Shown piece after piece: positions 24,679 through 32,944 of a DNA stretch of 58,752 nucleotides. Made by a program: the position numbers and the translations under genes. The stretch is taken from the NCBI RefSeq assembly GCF_000794385.1, contig NZ_JTJB01000048.1, forward strand, positions 1 through 58,752, written 5' to 3'. The DNA is from Thermus sp. 2.9 (GTDB lineage: Bacteria; Deinococcota; Deinococci; Deinococcales; Thermaceae). Every line of letters starts with the position of its first letter. The stretch's first letter is position 1. The notes beneath the pieces are model-generated. The model saw only the letters and a list, made by a program, of their open reading frames with translations. It ran no database searches and had not been told where the DNA came from.

Positions 24679-25089
24679 ATGGAAGGTTTCCCGGTTGTGG
24701 TGCGGGTGGACGTTCGCTTTCGCGATCTAGATCCCTTGGGCCATGTGAACAACGCCGTTTTCCTCTCCTACATGGAGCTGGCCCGCATCCGCTATTTCCA
24801 AAAAATCTCCCCCGATTGGCTGGAAGAAGGGCACTTCGTGGTGGCCCGCATGGAGGTGGACTACCTGAAGCCCATCTTCCTGGAAGACGAGGTCCTGGTG
24901 GGGGTGCGGGCGGTGGGGATGGGCCGTTCCAGCCTGCGCATGGAGCACCTTATTACCGCTAACGGCGTGCCCGCCGCCCAAGGGGTGGGGGTGTTGGTCT
25001 GGTTGGAGGGGGGCAAGCCCGCCCCCCTGCCCGAGACGGTGAGCCGGCAAATAGAGGCCTTGGAGGGCCGGCCCCTAACCGCTTCGTAG
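24679..25089 (+). CDS. Hotdog-fold acyl-CoA thioesterase
   Basis: 136 residues of the 4-hydroxybenzoyl-CoA thioesterase/YbgC group. The active-site segment RFRDLDPLGHVNNAVFLSYM carries the catalytic Asp (DxxGHVNN) and is followed by the long hotdog helix ELARIRYFQ. It hydrolyses an acyl-CoA or acyl-ACP; chain preference is unknown. Divergent from pepF, and its last 15 bases overlap the end of mutS2 on the other strand. Confidence 0.88.
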   Translation: MEGFPVVVRVDVRFRDLDPLGHVNNAVFLSYMELARIRYFQKISPDWLEEGHFVVARMEVDYLKPIFLEDEVLVGVRAVGMGRSSLRMEHLITANGVPAAQGVGVLVWLEGGKPAPLPETVSRQIEALEGRPLTAS

Positions 25090-27312
25090 CACGGCCACCG
25101 TTACCCCGTGCCCCCCTTCGTGGGGCGGGGCGTCGGCGAAGCTTTCCACCCGCTTGTCCCGCCTCAGGGCCTCGCGGATGGCCTGGCGCAGGGCCCCCGT
25201 GCCCTTGCCGTGGAGGAGGCGGAGGGTGGTGAGCCCTAAGGCCCGCGCTTCCTCCAGGGCTTGGTCCACCTCTAAAAGGGCTTCCTCCACCGTGAGGCCC
25301 CTTAGGTCCACCTCCTTCACCTCCCGCCTCGGCTTGGCCAGGAGGGGCTTGGGCGCTTCCTCTTGGGGTAGGGGCCTGAGCTCCTTGGCCTTGAGGCTCA
25401 TCTTCAAGGGCCCCACCTGGACCAAGGCCTCCTCCCCCCGCACCTCCACCACCCGGCCCCGTTTGCCCAAGGCGGGCACCTCCACGGGGCTGCCGGGGGC
25501 GAGGCCGGGTGGGGGCGGGGGAGGGGGGGTCTTCTTGGCGTAGCGCGCCCTGAGCTCCATGAGCTCCCGGAGGGCATCCCGCTTGCTTTCGGTCTTGGCC
25601 TTCTCCCGGATGGCCTTGAGCTCCGCCTCCACCTCCAAAAGCCGTTCCCGCACCTCCTCTTCCAAGGCCTTTAGGCGGGCTTCCCGCTCCTCTTGGTGGC
25701 GCCTTTCCCGCTCCTCTAGCCCCTGCCTTAAGGCCTCGGCCCGGGCCAGCTCCCCTTCCAGGCGGCGCCTTTCCTCTTCCAGGCGAAGCCTTTCCGCCTC
25801 CAGGCGCTCTAAGAGGGTTTCCAGCCTTCCCCCTTCCGGCAGAAGGGCTTCCGCCCGCTTCAGCACCGCCTCGGGCAGGGAAAGCCTCCGGGCGATGGCC
25901 AGGGCGTAGCTCCGCCCCGGCACCCCCAGGACGAGCTCGTAGGTGGGGCGGAGGGCCTCGAGGTCAAAGCGCATGGAGGCGTTCTGGATCCCCTCCCGCC
26001 CCTGGGCGAAGGCCTTGAGGGGGGAGAGGTGGGTGGTGACCATCCCCTTTACCCCCCTTTCCAGAAGGGCCTCCAGGATGGCTTGGGAAAGCGCCGCCCC
26101 TTCCTCGGGGTCGGTGCCGCTTCCCAGCTCGTCTATGAGGACGAGGCTATGGGGCGTGGCCTCCTCCAGCATCTCCTTGAGCCTTCGGAGGTGCCCGGCG
26201 AAGGTGGAGAGGTTTTCCTGCAAGGACTGCTCGTCCCCAATGTCGGCGTAGACCCGGTCGGGCCAGGCGAGGAGGGCCTTCCTGGCCCCGACAAAAAGCC
26301 CCGACTGGGCCATGAGGACCGCCAGGCCCAAGGTTTTTAGCAGGGCGGTCTTTCCCCCCATGTTGGGCCCGGAGATGAGGATGAGGCGGGTTTTCTCGTC
26401 CAAGGCGAAGGAGTTCCTTACAGGATTCTGGATCAGGGGGTGGAAGGCCTCCCTGAGCGCATAGCCCTCGCCGAAGCGGGGGCGGACCAAGCCGAGGTCC
26501 CGGGCCAAGGCGGCCTGGGCCTGGACCAGGTCCAAAAGGGCCAGGGCCTTTAAGGTTTCCGGCACCCCCTCGTCCTCTGCCAGGCGCTCGGAAAGCTCCC
26601 GCAGGATGCGGTTCACCTCCTCTTCCTCCTGGAGCCTTAGGGCCTGGAGGCGGTTGTTCAGCTTCACCACGGAAAGGGGCTCCACGAAGAGGGTGGCCCC
26701 GGACTCGGACTCGTCCAGGAGGATGCCGGGCACCTTGTGGGCGAAGCCCGCCTTCACGGGCACGCAGTAGCGGTCCCGGCGCAGGGTGACGAAGCGGTCC
26801 TGGAAGGCCTCCCGGTGGCGGTCCATGAGGGCGTGGAGGCGGTCCAGGATCTCCTGGCGGAGGGGCTTAAGCTCCCGGCGGATCTGGAGGAGGCGGGGGC
26901 TTGCCTCGTCCTTCACCGCCCCTTCTTCGTCCAGGGCCTTTTTCACGCGGCCGAGGAAGGGGTGATGGTCCCCGATGGCCTCCGCCACCTGGCTTAGAGC
27001 GTTCTGGAGGGGAAGGAGCTCCGCCTTGAGGGCCATGGCCTCCTCCAGGGCCTGGGCGGCCCTCAAGAGCTCGGGGCCGGAAAGCTTGCCCCCGGAAAGG
27101 GCCTTCTGGTAGGCATCCCGGAGCGTCCCCGCCTCCGGGAGGGCGTAGGGGTAGCTTTGCGCCTCCTGGGTGAGCTGGTGGCGCCGCTCCGCCTCCTCCC
27201 GGGCAAGGGGGGCGAGGGCCAAGGCGAGCTCCTTCCCCAAGGGGGTCTTGGCCCTTTCCGCCAAAAGGGCCCGCACCTTGGGGAACTCCAGGACCTCGAG
27301 GACGTCCCGCAC
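25075..27312 (-). CDS. mutS2: Endonuclease MutS2
   Basis: 745 residues from GTG at 27312. It lacks the MutS mismatch-recognition domain and has the core/clamp helices, the ATPase with Walker A SGPNMGGKTALLKT and Walker B LVLIDELGSGTDP, a long charged coiled coil (about 490-600) and a C-terminal Smr nuclease domain with the LHGKGTG motif and EGGHGVTV end. MutS2 suppresses recombination by cutting branched DNA and, in other bacteria, acts in ribosome collision rescue. The family length of about 745-790 is matched. Confidence 0.95.
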   Translation of the reverse strand: MRDVLEVLEFPKVRALLAERAKTPLGKELALALAPLAREEAERRHQLTQEAQSYPYALPEAGTLRDAYQKALSGGKLSGPELLRAAQALEEAMALKAELLPLQNALSQVAEAIGDHHPFLGRVKKALDEEGAVKDEASPRLLQIRRELKPLRQEILDRLHALMDRHREAFQDRFVTLRRDRYCVPVKAGFAHKVPGILLDESESGATLFVEPLSVVKLNNRLQALRLQEEEEVNRILRELSERLAEDEGVPETLKALALLDLVQAQAALARDLGLVRPRFGEGYALREAFHPLIQNPVRNSFALDEKTRLILISGPNMGGKTALLKTLGLAVLMAQSGLFVGARKALLAWPDRVYADIGDEQSLQENLSTFAGHLRRLKEMLEEATPHSLVLIDELGSGTDPEEGAALSQAILEALLERGVKGMVTTHLSPLKAFAQGREGIQNASMRFDLEALRPTYELVLGVPGRSYALAIARRLSLPEAVLKRAEALLPEGGRLETLLERLEAERLRLEEERRRLEGELARAEALRQGLEERERRHQEEREARLKALEEEVRERLLEVEAELKAIREKAKTESKRDALRELMELRARYAKKTPPPPPPPGLAPGSPVEVPALGKRGRVVEVRGEEALVQVGPLKMSLKAKELRPLPQEEAPKPLLAKPRREVKEVDLRGLTVEEALLEVDQALEEARALGLTTLRLLHGKGTGALRQAIREALRRDKRVESFADAPPHEGGHGVTVAVLRSG

Positions 27313-27320
27313 AAAGAAAA

Positions 27321-27350
27321 AGTATAGCCCGGAAAAGGCCTAGCGCTTAA
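27321..27350 (-). promoter_or_regulatory. mutS2 promoter
   Basis: TATACT (27326-27321) ends 8 bases before GTG at 27312, with TTAAGC (27350-27345) as a weak -35 at an 18-base spacing. It lies inside the 3' end of the small upstream gene. Confidence 0.45.
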
Positions 27351-27558
27351 GGAGGCGGAAAAGGCCCAAGGCCACCTGCCCCCCGGGGCCCGCCATGAAC
27401 CTGAGCCAGGCCCCCACCCGGCCAAGCCGGCCCAAGGGAAGGAGGGAAAGGAGGAGGAAAAGCCCTTCCAGGAGCTGCCTCCGCTCCTTTGGGGAGAGGC
27501 GGCCCCACGCCTCCAGGAAGAAGGGCTTCCTTCCAGGCCTTTTGCGGGGTCCAGGCAT
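27340..27558 (-). CDS. Small basic protein, uncharacterised
   Basis: 72 residues from ATG at 27558, with AGGAGG 11 bases upstream; a GTG at 27570 would leave no room for that site. The sequence starts MPGPRKRPGRKPFF, continues with a helical SPKERRQLLEGLFLLLSLL and ends GLFRLLKR. It is strongly basic with an amphipathic or membrane-associating helix. It sits between the amylase gene (17 bases downstream of its stop) and mutS2. Not recognised; the ribosome-binding site and codon pattern are moderate support. Confidence 0.5.
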   Translation of the reverse strand: MPGPRKRPGRKPFFLEAWGRLSPKERRQLLEGLFLLLSLLPLGRLGRVGAWLRFMAGPGGQVALGLFRLLKR

Positions 27559-27574
27559 CTTGCGCCCCACCTCC

Positions 27575-29287
27575 TCATTCTAGGGGTTGGAAGAGGAGGA
27601 GGGAGGCTTCCACTTCCCCTTCCACCTCGGTTTCCCTCAGGAGGTCCACCCCCCGGGGAAGGCGAAGCCGGGCGCCCTCGGGGGCGAAGTAGGCCCAGAC
27701 CTCCTGGCCCCCGTACCGCCGCCGAAAGGCCAGGACCCCAGGGGGGGCCTTAAGGGGCAAAAGCCCGCCCCGGCGCAGGGCGGGATGGCGCTTCTTTAGG
27801 GCCACGAGCCGCTTCAGGAAGGAGAGGACTTCCCGGTTCCAACGCCCCTCGTCCCAGGGGAAGGGGGCGCGGCAGTAGGGGTCCCCCTTCCAGAGGGTGT
27901 AGGGGTTGGGCTGGGAAAGCCCCACCTCGTCCCCGTAGTAGATGGCGGGGCTTCCGGGGAAGGCGAAGAGGAGGGTGTAGGCCAACTTAAAGCGCTCCAC
28001 GTCCTCCTTTAGCCGCCAAAGGGCCCGGGGGATATCGTGGGAGGAAACGAAGGTGTACATGGCGTGGCGCACCTGGAGGGGAAGGGCCTGGTAGTGGTCC
28101 AGGAGGGTTTGCCAGACCTCCTTCGCCTCCAGGGCCACCGCCCGCCCGTGCACGTCCCGCCCCGAGAGCCACGCCATCAACGGGTGGGCGAAGCCGGCGT
28201 AGTGCATGGCCCCATCCAGGGTGTGGGCCCGCAGGGTGGGGGTGGTGTCGTAGGAAAGCTCCCCCAGGACCAAGGCGTCCTCCCGCTCCTCCTTGGCCGC
28301 CCGGGCCAAGGCCCGGAGCCAGCGGGCGTTCTTGCGGTTGGTGCCCCCTTCCCCGATGGAGTGGGCCACGTCCAGGCGCCAGCCGTGGGCCAGGCGCATC
28401 CAGTGGCGGATGGGGGCCTTGGGGCCATGGACGAAGCGCTCCTGCGTGAGGGGCGAGGCGTAGTCCAGTTTGGGCATGTGCTTCACGCCCCAAAAGCTGG
28501 CGTAGCTTCCGTCGGGGCGGAAGGTGAACATGCCCCGCTCCGGGGCCTCGGGGTCCTTTAGGGCCCTTTGGAACCAGGGGTGGGTCGCCCCCACGTGGTT
28601 GAAGACCCCGTCCAGGATGAGCTTCATGCCCTGGGCTTCCAGGGCTTGGTAAAGGGCCCTCAAGGCCTCCTCCCCGCCCAGGTGGGGGTCCACCCGGAGG
28701 TAGTCTTCCGTGTCGTAGCGGTGGCTGCTTGGGCTTTGGAAGATGGGGGTGAGGTAGAGGGCCTCCACCCCCAGGTCCTTGAGGTAGGGGAGGGCCTCGA
28801 GGACGCCCCATAGGTCCCCCCCGTAGAACTCCCGGGCGCCGTCTTCCCCGGGGGGCTCGTGCCAGGCCTTTCGGCGGATGGGCTTACCCCCGTAAAGCCA
28901 GGCCCCCTCCTTTGGGGCAAGCTCGGGGCGCCCCTGGCGGAAGCGGTCGGGGAAAATCTGGTAGTAAACCGCTCCCAAGGCCCACTCCGGGGGGTGCGGC
29001 CCCGCCAGGAGGTGGAAGAAGCGGTCGTAGCGGGGAAGGGTTTTTTCTAAGCCATGGCTTCCCCAGTACCCTTCGGGCAGGCGGAAGGCGTAGCGAAAGG
29101 GGCTCGTGTGGAGGAAGACCTCCGCTTTCAGGCCCCTTTCCCAGGGCACCAGTGGCTTTTCGTGGAGCTCCCCGTCCTTCTCGTAGACGAGAAGCCCTTC
29201 CTTGGCCGGGGTTTCCAGGAAAAGGGTCACCGCTTCCCCCAGGTCCGGGAAGGGGGGGTGGACGTGTTCCAGGTCGTGGCGGTTCAT
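27575..29287 (-). CDS. GH13 alpha-amylase family enzyme (neopullulanase/cyclomaltodextrinase-like)
   Basis: 570 residues from ATG at 29287, overlapping the malG stop (ATGA). GH13 conserved regions are present: ALYLTPIFQSPSSHRYDT, region I DGVFNHVG, region II GWRLDVAHS (nucleophile Asp), region III LVLGELSYD (acid/base Glu) and region IV FVSSHDIPR (transition-state Asp). There is no signal peptide, so it acts in the cytoplasm. Together with malEFG it would hydrolyse imported maltodextrins or cyclodextrins. The N-terminal 110 residues form a short beta domain shorter than that of typical neopullulanases. Confidence 0.88.
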   Translation of the reverse strand: MNRHDLEHVHPPFPDLGEAVTLFLETPAKEGLLVYEKDGELHEKPLVPWERGLKAEVFLHTSPFRYAFRLPEGYWGSHGLEKTLPRYDRFFHLLAGPHPPEWALGAVYYQIFPDRFRQGRPELAPKEGAWLYGGKPIRRKAWHEPPGEDGAREFYGGDLWGVLEALPYLKDLGVEALYLTPIFQSPSSHRYDTEDYLRVDPHLGGEEALRALYQALEAQGMKLILDGVFNHVGATHPWFQRALKDPEAPERGMFTFRPDGSYASFWGVKHMPKLDYASPLTQERFVHGPKAPIRHWMRLAHGWRLDVAHSIGEGGTNRKNARWLRALARAAKEEREDALVLGELSYDTTPTLRAHTLDGAMHYAGFAHPLMAWLSGRDVHGRAVALEAKEVWQTLLDHYQALPLQVRHAMYTFVSSHDIPRALWRLKEDVERFKLAYTLLFAFPGSPAIYYGDEVGLSQPNPYTLWKGDPYCRAPFPWDEGRWNREVLSFLKRLVALKKRHPALRRGGLLPLKAPPGVLAFRRRYGGQEVWAYFAPEGARLRLPRGVDLLRETEVEGEVEASLLLFQPLE

Positions 29288-30603
29288 TCCTTTACCGCCC
29301 CCGCCGTGTAGCCGGAAACGAAGTACTGCTGGAAGCCGTAGAAGAGGAAGAGGATGGGCAAGGAGCCCAGGACGCTCGCCGCGGCGAAGACGCCCCATTT
29401 GGTCTGGAACTGCCCCGTGGTGAAGCTCCTAAGCCCCACGCCCACGTTCCAGCTCTCCACCCCCGTGAGCACCAGGTTGGCCAGGACGAACTCCGAGTAG
29501 GTGCCCACGAACTGGAGGAGGAAGATGAAGACGAACATGGGGGCGGAAAGGGGGAGGAGGATCCGCGTGAAGACCTGCCACCTTGTGGCCCCGTCCACCA
29601 TGGCGGCCTCCTCGAGGCTTGGGCTGATGCTCTCCAAATACCCTTTGTACACCCAGGTGCCGAAGCTGATGATGCCCCCCGAGTAGGCCAAGACCAGGCC
29701 GGTGAAGGTGTTCAAGAGGTCCAGCCGGGAAAGGAGGTAGTAGATGGCCACCAGGGCCAAAAACCCGGGGAACATCTGCACGAAGATGAAGAAGAGGAGC
29801 AAGGGGTAGCGCCCCGGCAGGTGGCGGAAGCGGGCGAAGGCGTAGCCGGCGGTGGCGGTGAGCAGGACCGCCAAAAGCCCCGTGAGACCGGAGATGAGGA
29901 AGGTGTTCCGCACCCAAAGGAGGAACTTGGTCTCCGTCCCCTGCCCCGTGAACTGCTTGGGGGAAAGGAGGAGGGCGACGAGGAAGACGAAAAGGGTCAA
30001 GGCGGCCAGGAGGCGGCCTTGCCAGAGGTCCATCCACTCCTCCTGGGGAAGGAGGCGGCGGAGGAGGCCAATCAGGGCCACCCCCAGAAGGGATAGCCCC
30101 GCCAGGAGGAGAAGCCCCACCTGGTAGGGGTAAAGCACCACCCCCCGCACCAAGGCGGCGTAGTTTTCCAAGGAGGGCTCGGGCAGGTAGGGGATGACCT
30201 TGGCGTCCAGGAGGAGGAAGCCCGTGTCGGGTCTGCGGAAGCTGAAGAGGTTGTTGGTGGGGTCAAAGCTCGCCGCCACCACCTGGACCACGGGGTAGTA
30301 GACGAGGAGGATGAGGACCCAGAGGAAGAGGTGGGTAACCCCCTGGAGGAAAAGGGACCAGGGGCTCCGCCTCCGCCCCGTCAGGCGGTTGGTGAGGGCG
30401 GTGTGGAGGAGGCTATAAAGGAGGATGAGAAGCGCCAAACCCAAAAGCCCCAAAAGGGCGTAAGCCCAGCCGTAGGGCACGAAAACGCTGCCGAAGGCCA
30501 CCTGCTTGCGGTAAGACCCCTCGTCAAAGAGGCGGTGGGCCGCAAACCAGTGGACCCCGTAAAGGGCCAAGCCGGTGAGGAGGAAGCCAAGAAGCCGCCG
30601 CAT
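29284..30603 (-). CDS. malG: Maltodextrin ABC transporter permease MalG
   Basis: 439 residues. The C-terminal 280 form the usual MalG permease with six transmembrane helices and the EAA loop (EEAAMVDGATRWQVFTRILLPL). The N-terminal 150 residues are an extension with two or three extra hydrophobic segments and a soluble stretch, so the protein is about 140 residues longer than E. coli MalG. It starts directly after the malF stop. It forms the inner-membrane channel with MalF; the energising ATPase (MalK/MsmK type) is not in the window. Confidence 0.88.
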   Translation of the reverse strand: MRRLLGFLLTGLALYGVHWFAAHRLFDEGSYRKQVAFGSVFVPYGWAYALLGLLGLALLILLYSLLHTALTNRLTGRRRSPWSLFLQGVTHLFLWVLILLVYYPVVQVVAASFDPTNNLFSFRRPDTGFLLLDAKVIPYLPEPSLENYAALVRGVVLYPYQVGLLLLAGLSLLGVALIGLLRRLLPQEEWMDLWQGRLLAALTLFVFLVALLLSPKQFTGQGTETKFLLWVRNTFLISGLTGLLAVLLTATAGYAFARFRHLPGRYPLLLFFIFVQMFPGFLALVAIYYLLSRLDLLNTFTGLVLAYSGGIISFGTWVYKGYLESISPSLEEAAMVDGATRWQVFTRILLPLSAPMFVFIFLLQFVGTYSEFVLANLVLTGVESWNVGVGLRSFTTGQFQTKWGVFAAASVLGSLPILFLFYGFQQYFVSGYTAGAVKE

Positions 30604-31932
30604 CTACCGTACCTCCCTCAGCGCCCCCGTGAGGCGGAAGTTCACCAGGCTGATGGCCACGGTGATGGCGAAGATGATCAGGCTGATGGCCGCCCCCAGG
30701 CCGTAAGCCGACTGCCCCTCGGCGCTAAAAGCCGTCTTGTAGGCCCAGGAGATGAGGATGTCCGTGGCCTGGGCCGTGGCCAGCCTTCCCTCCTGGGCCG
30801 GGCCGCCCCCGGTGAGGAGGTAGATGATGTAGAAGTTGTTGAAGTTGAAGGCGAAGGAGGAGAGCAAAATGGGCACCATGGGCTTCTCCAAAAGGGGCAG
30901 GGTGATGCCCCAAAGGGCCTGCCAGGGGGTGGCGCCGTCCACCTTGGCCGCCTCATAGAGCTCGTCGGGGATGGTGGAAAGGGCGCCCAAGGTGGCGGTC
31001 ATCATGTAGGGGAAGCCGAGCCAAAGGTTCACGAGCAGGATGGCCACCTTGGCCCAGTCGGGGTCGTTGAGCCAGGGGATGGGGTAGACGCCCAAGACCC
31101 CGAGGAGGCGGTTGACGGCCCCGAAGTTGTAGTTCAAAAGGGCCACCCAGACCTGCACCGTGATGACCCCGGGCAGGGCCCAAGAGACGATGAGCACCGT
31201 GCGGTAGAAGTTGCGGAGCTTCAGGCCCTTGTTGTTCAGGATAAGGCCCAGGACCAGGCCTAAGAAGGCGTTCAAAAGCACGGTGCTGGCGGCGAAAATC
31301 ACGTTCCAAACGAAGACGGGAAGGAGGGCCTGGCTCGCTTGGGAAAGGATAAAGGTGAAGTTCCTTAGGCCCACGAAGCGGAAGGCGTTCACCTTGGCCA
31401 CGAACTCCGCCCGGAAGGGAAGGGGGCGGTCCAGGACCAAGGCCGTCCCTTCCGCCTCCAGGATGCGGGCCCGCGCCCGGTGCCCTTCGGCGTAGACCTC
31501 CACGGGTTCGCCCCGGCAGGGGTCGCAGCGGAGGGCCTCGGTCACGGGGGCTTCCAGGACGAGCCTCGGGCCCACTTGCTCCCGCACCCGGGTTTCCGTG
31601 GAGCGGTCGGGGAAGCCGTTTTTCTGCCCCGAGTAGTCGGTGAAGGCCAGGTAGACGGTGAGGCCGATGGGGTAGAGGGTGAAGACCAGGAGGAAGGAAA
31701 GGGCGGGCAGGAAGTAGTACCAGTCGGAAAGCCAGGGGAAAAGCCGCCCCAGGGCCACCGCCCCCGGCAGGAGGACGAGGAGGGCCAAGACGAGGATGGT
31801 CCAGCCCGGGGGGGCCAGGTGGGCCTCGAGGGCGAAGTACCCCAAGACCCCAACCCCCGTGGCCAGCAGAAGGAGGCCCAGCAGGAGGGCGAGGGCCAGG
31901 AGGAAGCCTTTTAGACCCGGTGGGTGCTTCAT
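30604..31932 (-). CDS. malF: Maltodextrin ABC transporter permease MalF
   Basis: 442 residues with about eight transmembrane helices. After three N-terminal helices comes an external loop (about residues 105-185) with a CDPC pair, then the transport core with the EAA-type loop YEAAKVDGATPWQALWGITLPLL. This matches MalF of sugar transporters. It lies 59 bases downstream of malE; a strong stem-loop in that gap may lower expression relative to the binding protein. It pairs with MalG. Confidence 0.9.
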   Translation of the reverse strand: MKHPPGLKGFLLALALLLGLLLLATGVGVLGYFALEAHLAPPGWTILVLALLVLLPGAVALGRLFPWLSDWYYFLPALSFLLVFTLYPIGLTVYLAFTDYSGQKNGFPDRSTETRVREQVGPRLVLEAPVTEALRCDPCRGEPVEVYAEGHRARARILEAEGTALVLDRPLPFRAEFVAKVNAFRFVGLRNFTFILSQASQALLPVFVWNVIFAASTVLLNAFLGLVLGLILNNKGLKLRNFYRTVLIVSWALPGVITVQVWVALLNYNFGAVNRLLGVLGVYPIPWLNDPDWAKVAILLVNLWLGFPYMMTATLGALSTIPDELYEAAKVDGATPWQALWGITLPLLEKPMVPILLSSFAFNFNNFYIIYLLTGGGPAQEGRLATAQATDILISWAYKTAFSAEGQSAYGLGAAISLIIFAITVAISLVNFRLTGALREVR

Positions 31933-31946
31933 GGTCTAACCATAAT

Positions 31947-31978
31947 CCCCCCACGGGGGAGGAGGGTCCCGTGGGGGG
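31947..31978 (-). terminator. malE-malF intergenic stem-loop
   Basis: CCCCCCACGGG (31947-31957) pairs with CCCGTGGGGGG (31968-31978), an 11-bp perfect stem with a 10-base loop. On the transcribed (minus) strand it is followed by ATTATGG, not a U-tract. It likely acts as a partial attenuator or mRNA 3'-end protector that keeps malE transcript above malFG, as in other mal operons. Confidence 0.65.
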
Positions 31979-31991
31979 CGGGCATGGGCCT

Positions 31992-32849
31992 TTACTTGCC
32001 GATGGCCTTCTTGATCTCGGCCACCATGTCTTCCACGATCTTCTTCACGTTGGCGTCGGGCCGCTGGATGGCCAGGCTAATGGCGTTCCCCCAGGGGCCC
32101 CAGACCTTGCCCATTTCCGGGATGTTGGGCATGGGGGTACCCAGGGCGAAGACCTTGGAAAAGCCCGCCACCACCGGGTCCTTCTCCAGGGTCTTGGCGG
32201 CGCTCTTGGACACGGGGATGCGGCCCCCCGCCTGGTTGAAGGAAACCAGGTTCTTGCCGGTGATGAGGGTCTTGGCGAAGTTGACCGCGGCGGTCTTGTT
32301 CTTGGAGTAGGCGTTCACCACCACGCCCTGGACCCCGAGGAAGGGCCCCCAGGGGTTCTTGGCCCCGGGCGGGGTGGGGAAGGGGGCGATGCCGAAGTCA
32401 ATCTTGGCCTTCTTGTAGTCCCCCAGGGCCCAGGGGCCGTTGATGATCATGGCCAAGGCCCCGTCCTTGAAGGCCCCATCCGCCACGCCGTAGTCCACCC
32501 CCTCGGGCACCAGGTTGAAGCGGAAGCGCAGGTCCTTGATGAACTGGAGCGCCTTCTCCCCCACCTCGCCGCCTATGAGGAGCTTGCTGGGGTCCAGGTT
32601 GCCCTTGGCGTCCTTGCCGAAGACGTTTTCCGCTCCAAAGGCCTTGAAGAAGCCGAAGTTGAAGTAGGGGATGTCCCCAAAGGGCACCTCCACCACCTCC
32701 ACCTTGGTGCCGGAGGTCTTTTCAAAAGCCCGCGCCTGGGCCTTGAGCCACTCCAGCTCGGGGCCGCCGAAGTGGGTCCAGACCGTGATCTTCCCCTGGG
32801 CTAGGGCCAGGGAGAGTCCAAGGGCCAAAACCGCCAGAAGCTTCCTCAT
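31992..32849 (-). CDS. malE: Maltodextrin-binding protein MalE, internally truncated
   Basis: 285 residues with a signal peptide (KLLAVLALGLSLALA). The start ITVWTHFGGPELEW and the C-terminal two thirds (GKDAKGNLDP, VADGAFKDGALAMIINGPWA, GVQGVVVNAYSKN, NIPEMGKVWGPWGNA) match Thermus MalE-type proteins. The family is about 380-400 residues. Here VEVVEVPFGDI joins directly to PYFNFGFFKAFGAENV (junction near 32667-32675), so roughly 105-110 residues of the first lobe are missing, in frame. The sugar site is probably lost. First gene of the operon; GGAGGTG lies 5 bases upstream of the ATG. Confidence 0.85.
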   Translation of the reverse strand: MRKLLAVLALGLSLALAQGKITVWTHFGGPELEWLKAQARAFEKTSGTKVEVVEVPFGDIPYFNFGFFKAFGAENVFGKDAKGNLDPSKLLIGGEVGEKALQFIKDLRFRFNLVPEGVDYGVADGAFKDGALAMIINGPWALGDYKKAKIDFGIAPFPTPPGAKNPWGPFLGVQGVVVNAYSKNKTAAVNFAKTLITGKNLVSFNQAGGRIPVSKSAAKTLEKDPVVAGFSKVFALGTPMPNIPEMGKVWGPWGNAISLAIQRPDANVKKIVEDMVAEIKKAIGK

Positions 32850-32881
32850 AATCCCACCTCCGGGCGCGTGGTAGCGTTTCC

Positions 32882-32940
32882 GCCAAAGGTTTTGCCCGCA
32901 CCCTGCGCCCCAAGTATATTCCTTCTTGGGAAGGGCACAA
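32882..32940 (-). promoter_or_regulatory. mal operon promoter with LacI-type operator candidate
   Basis: On the minus strand TTGTGC (32940-32935), a 16-base spacer and TATACT (32918-32913) form a promoter. Just downstream of the expected start is GCAAAACCTTTGGC (32895-32882), an imperfect palindrome with GC.AAA..TTT.GC symmetry like LacI/GalR-family operators. The spacer holds CCTTC-CCAA-GAAGG, another short inverted repeat. A MalR-like repressor is inferred; none is encoded nearby. Confidence 0.5.
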
Positions 32941-32944
32941 GTCC

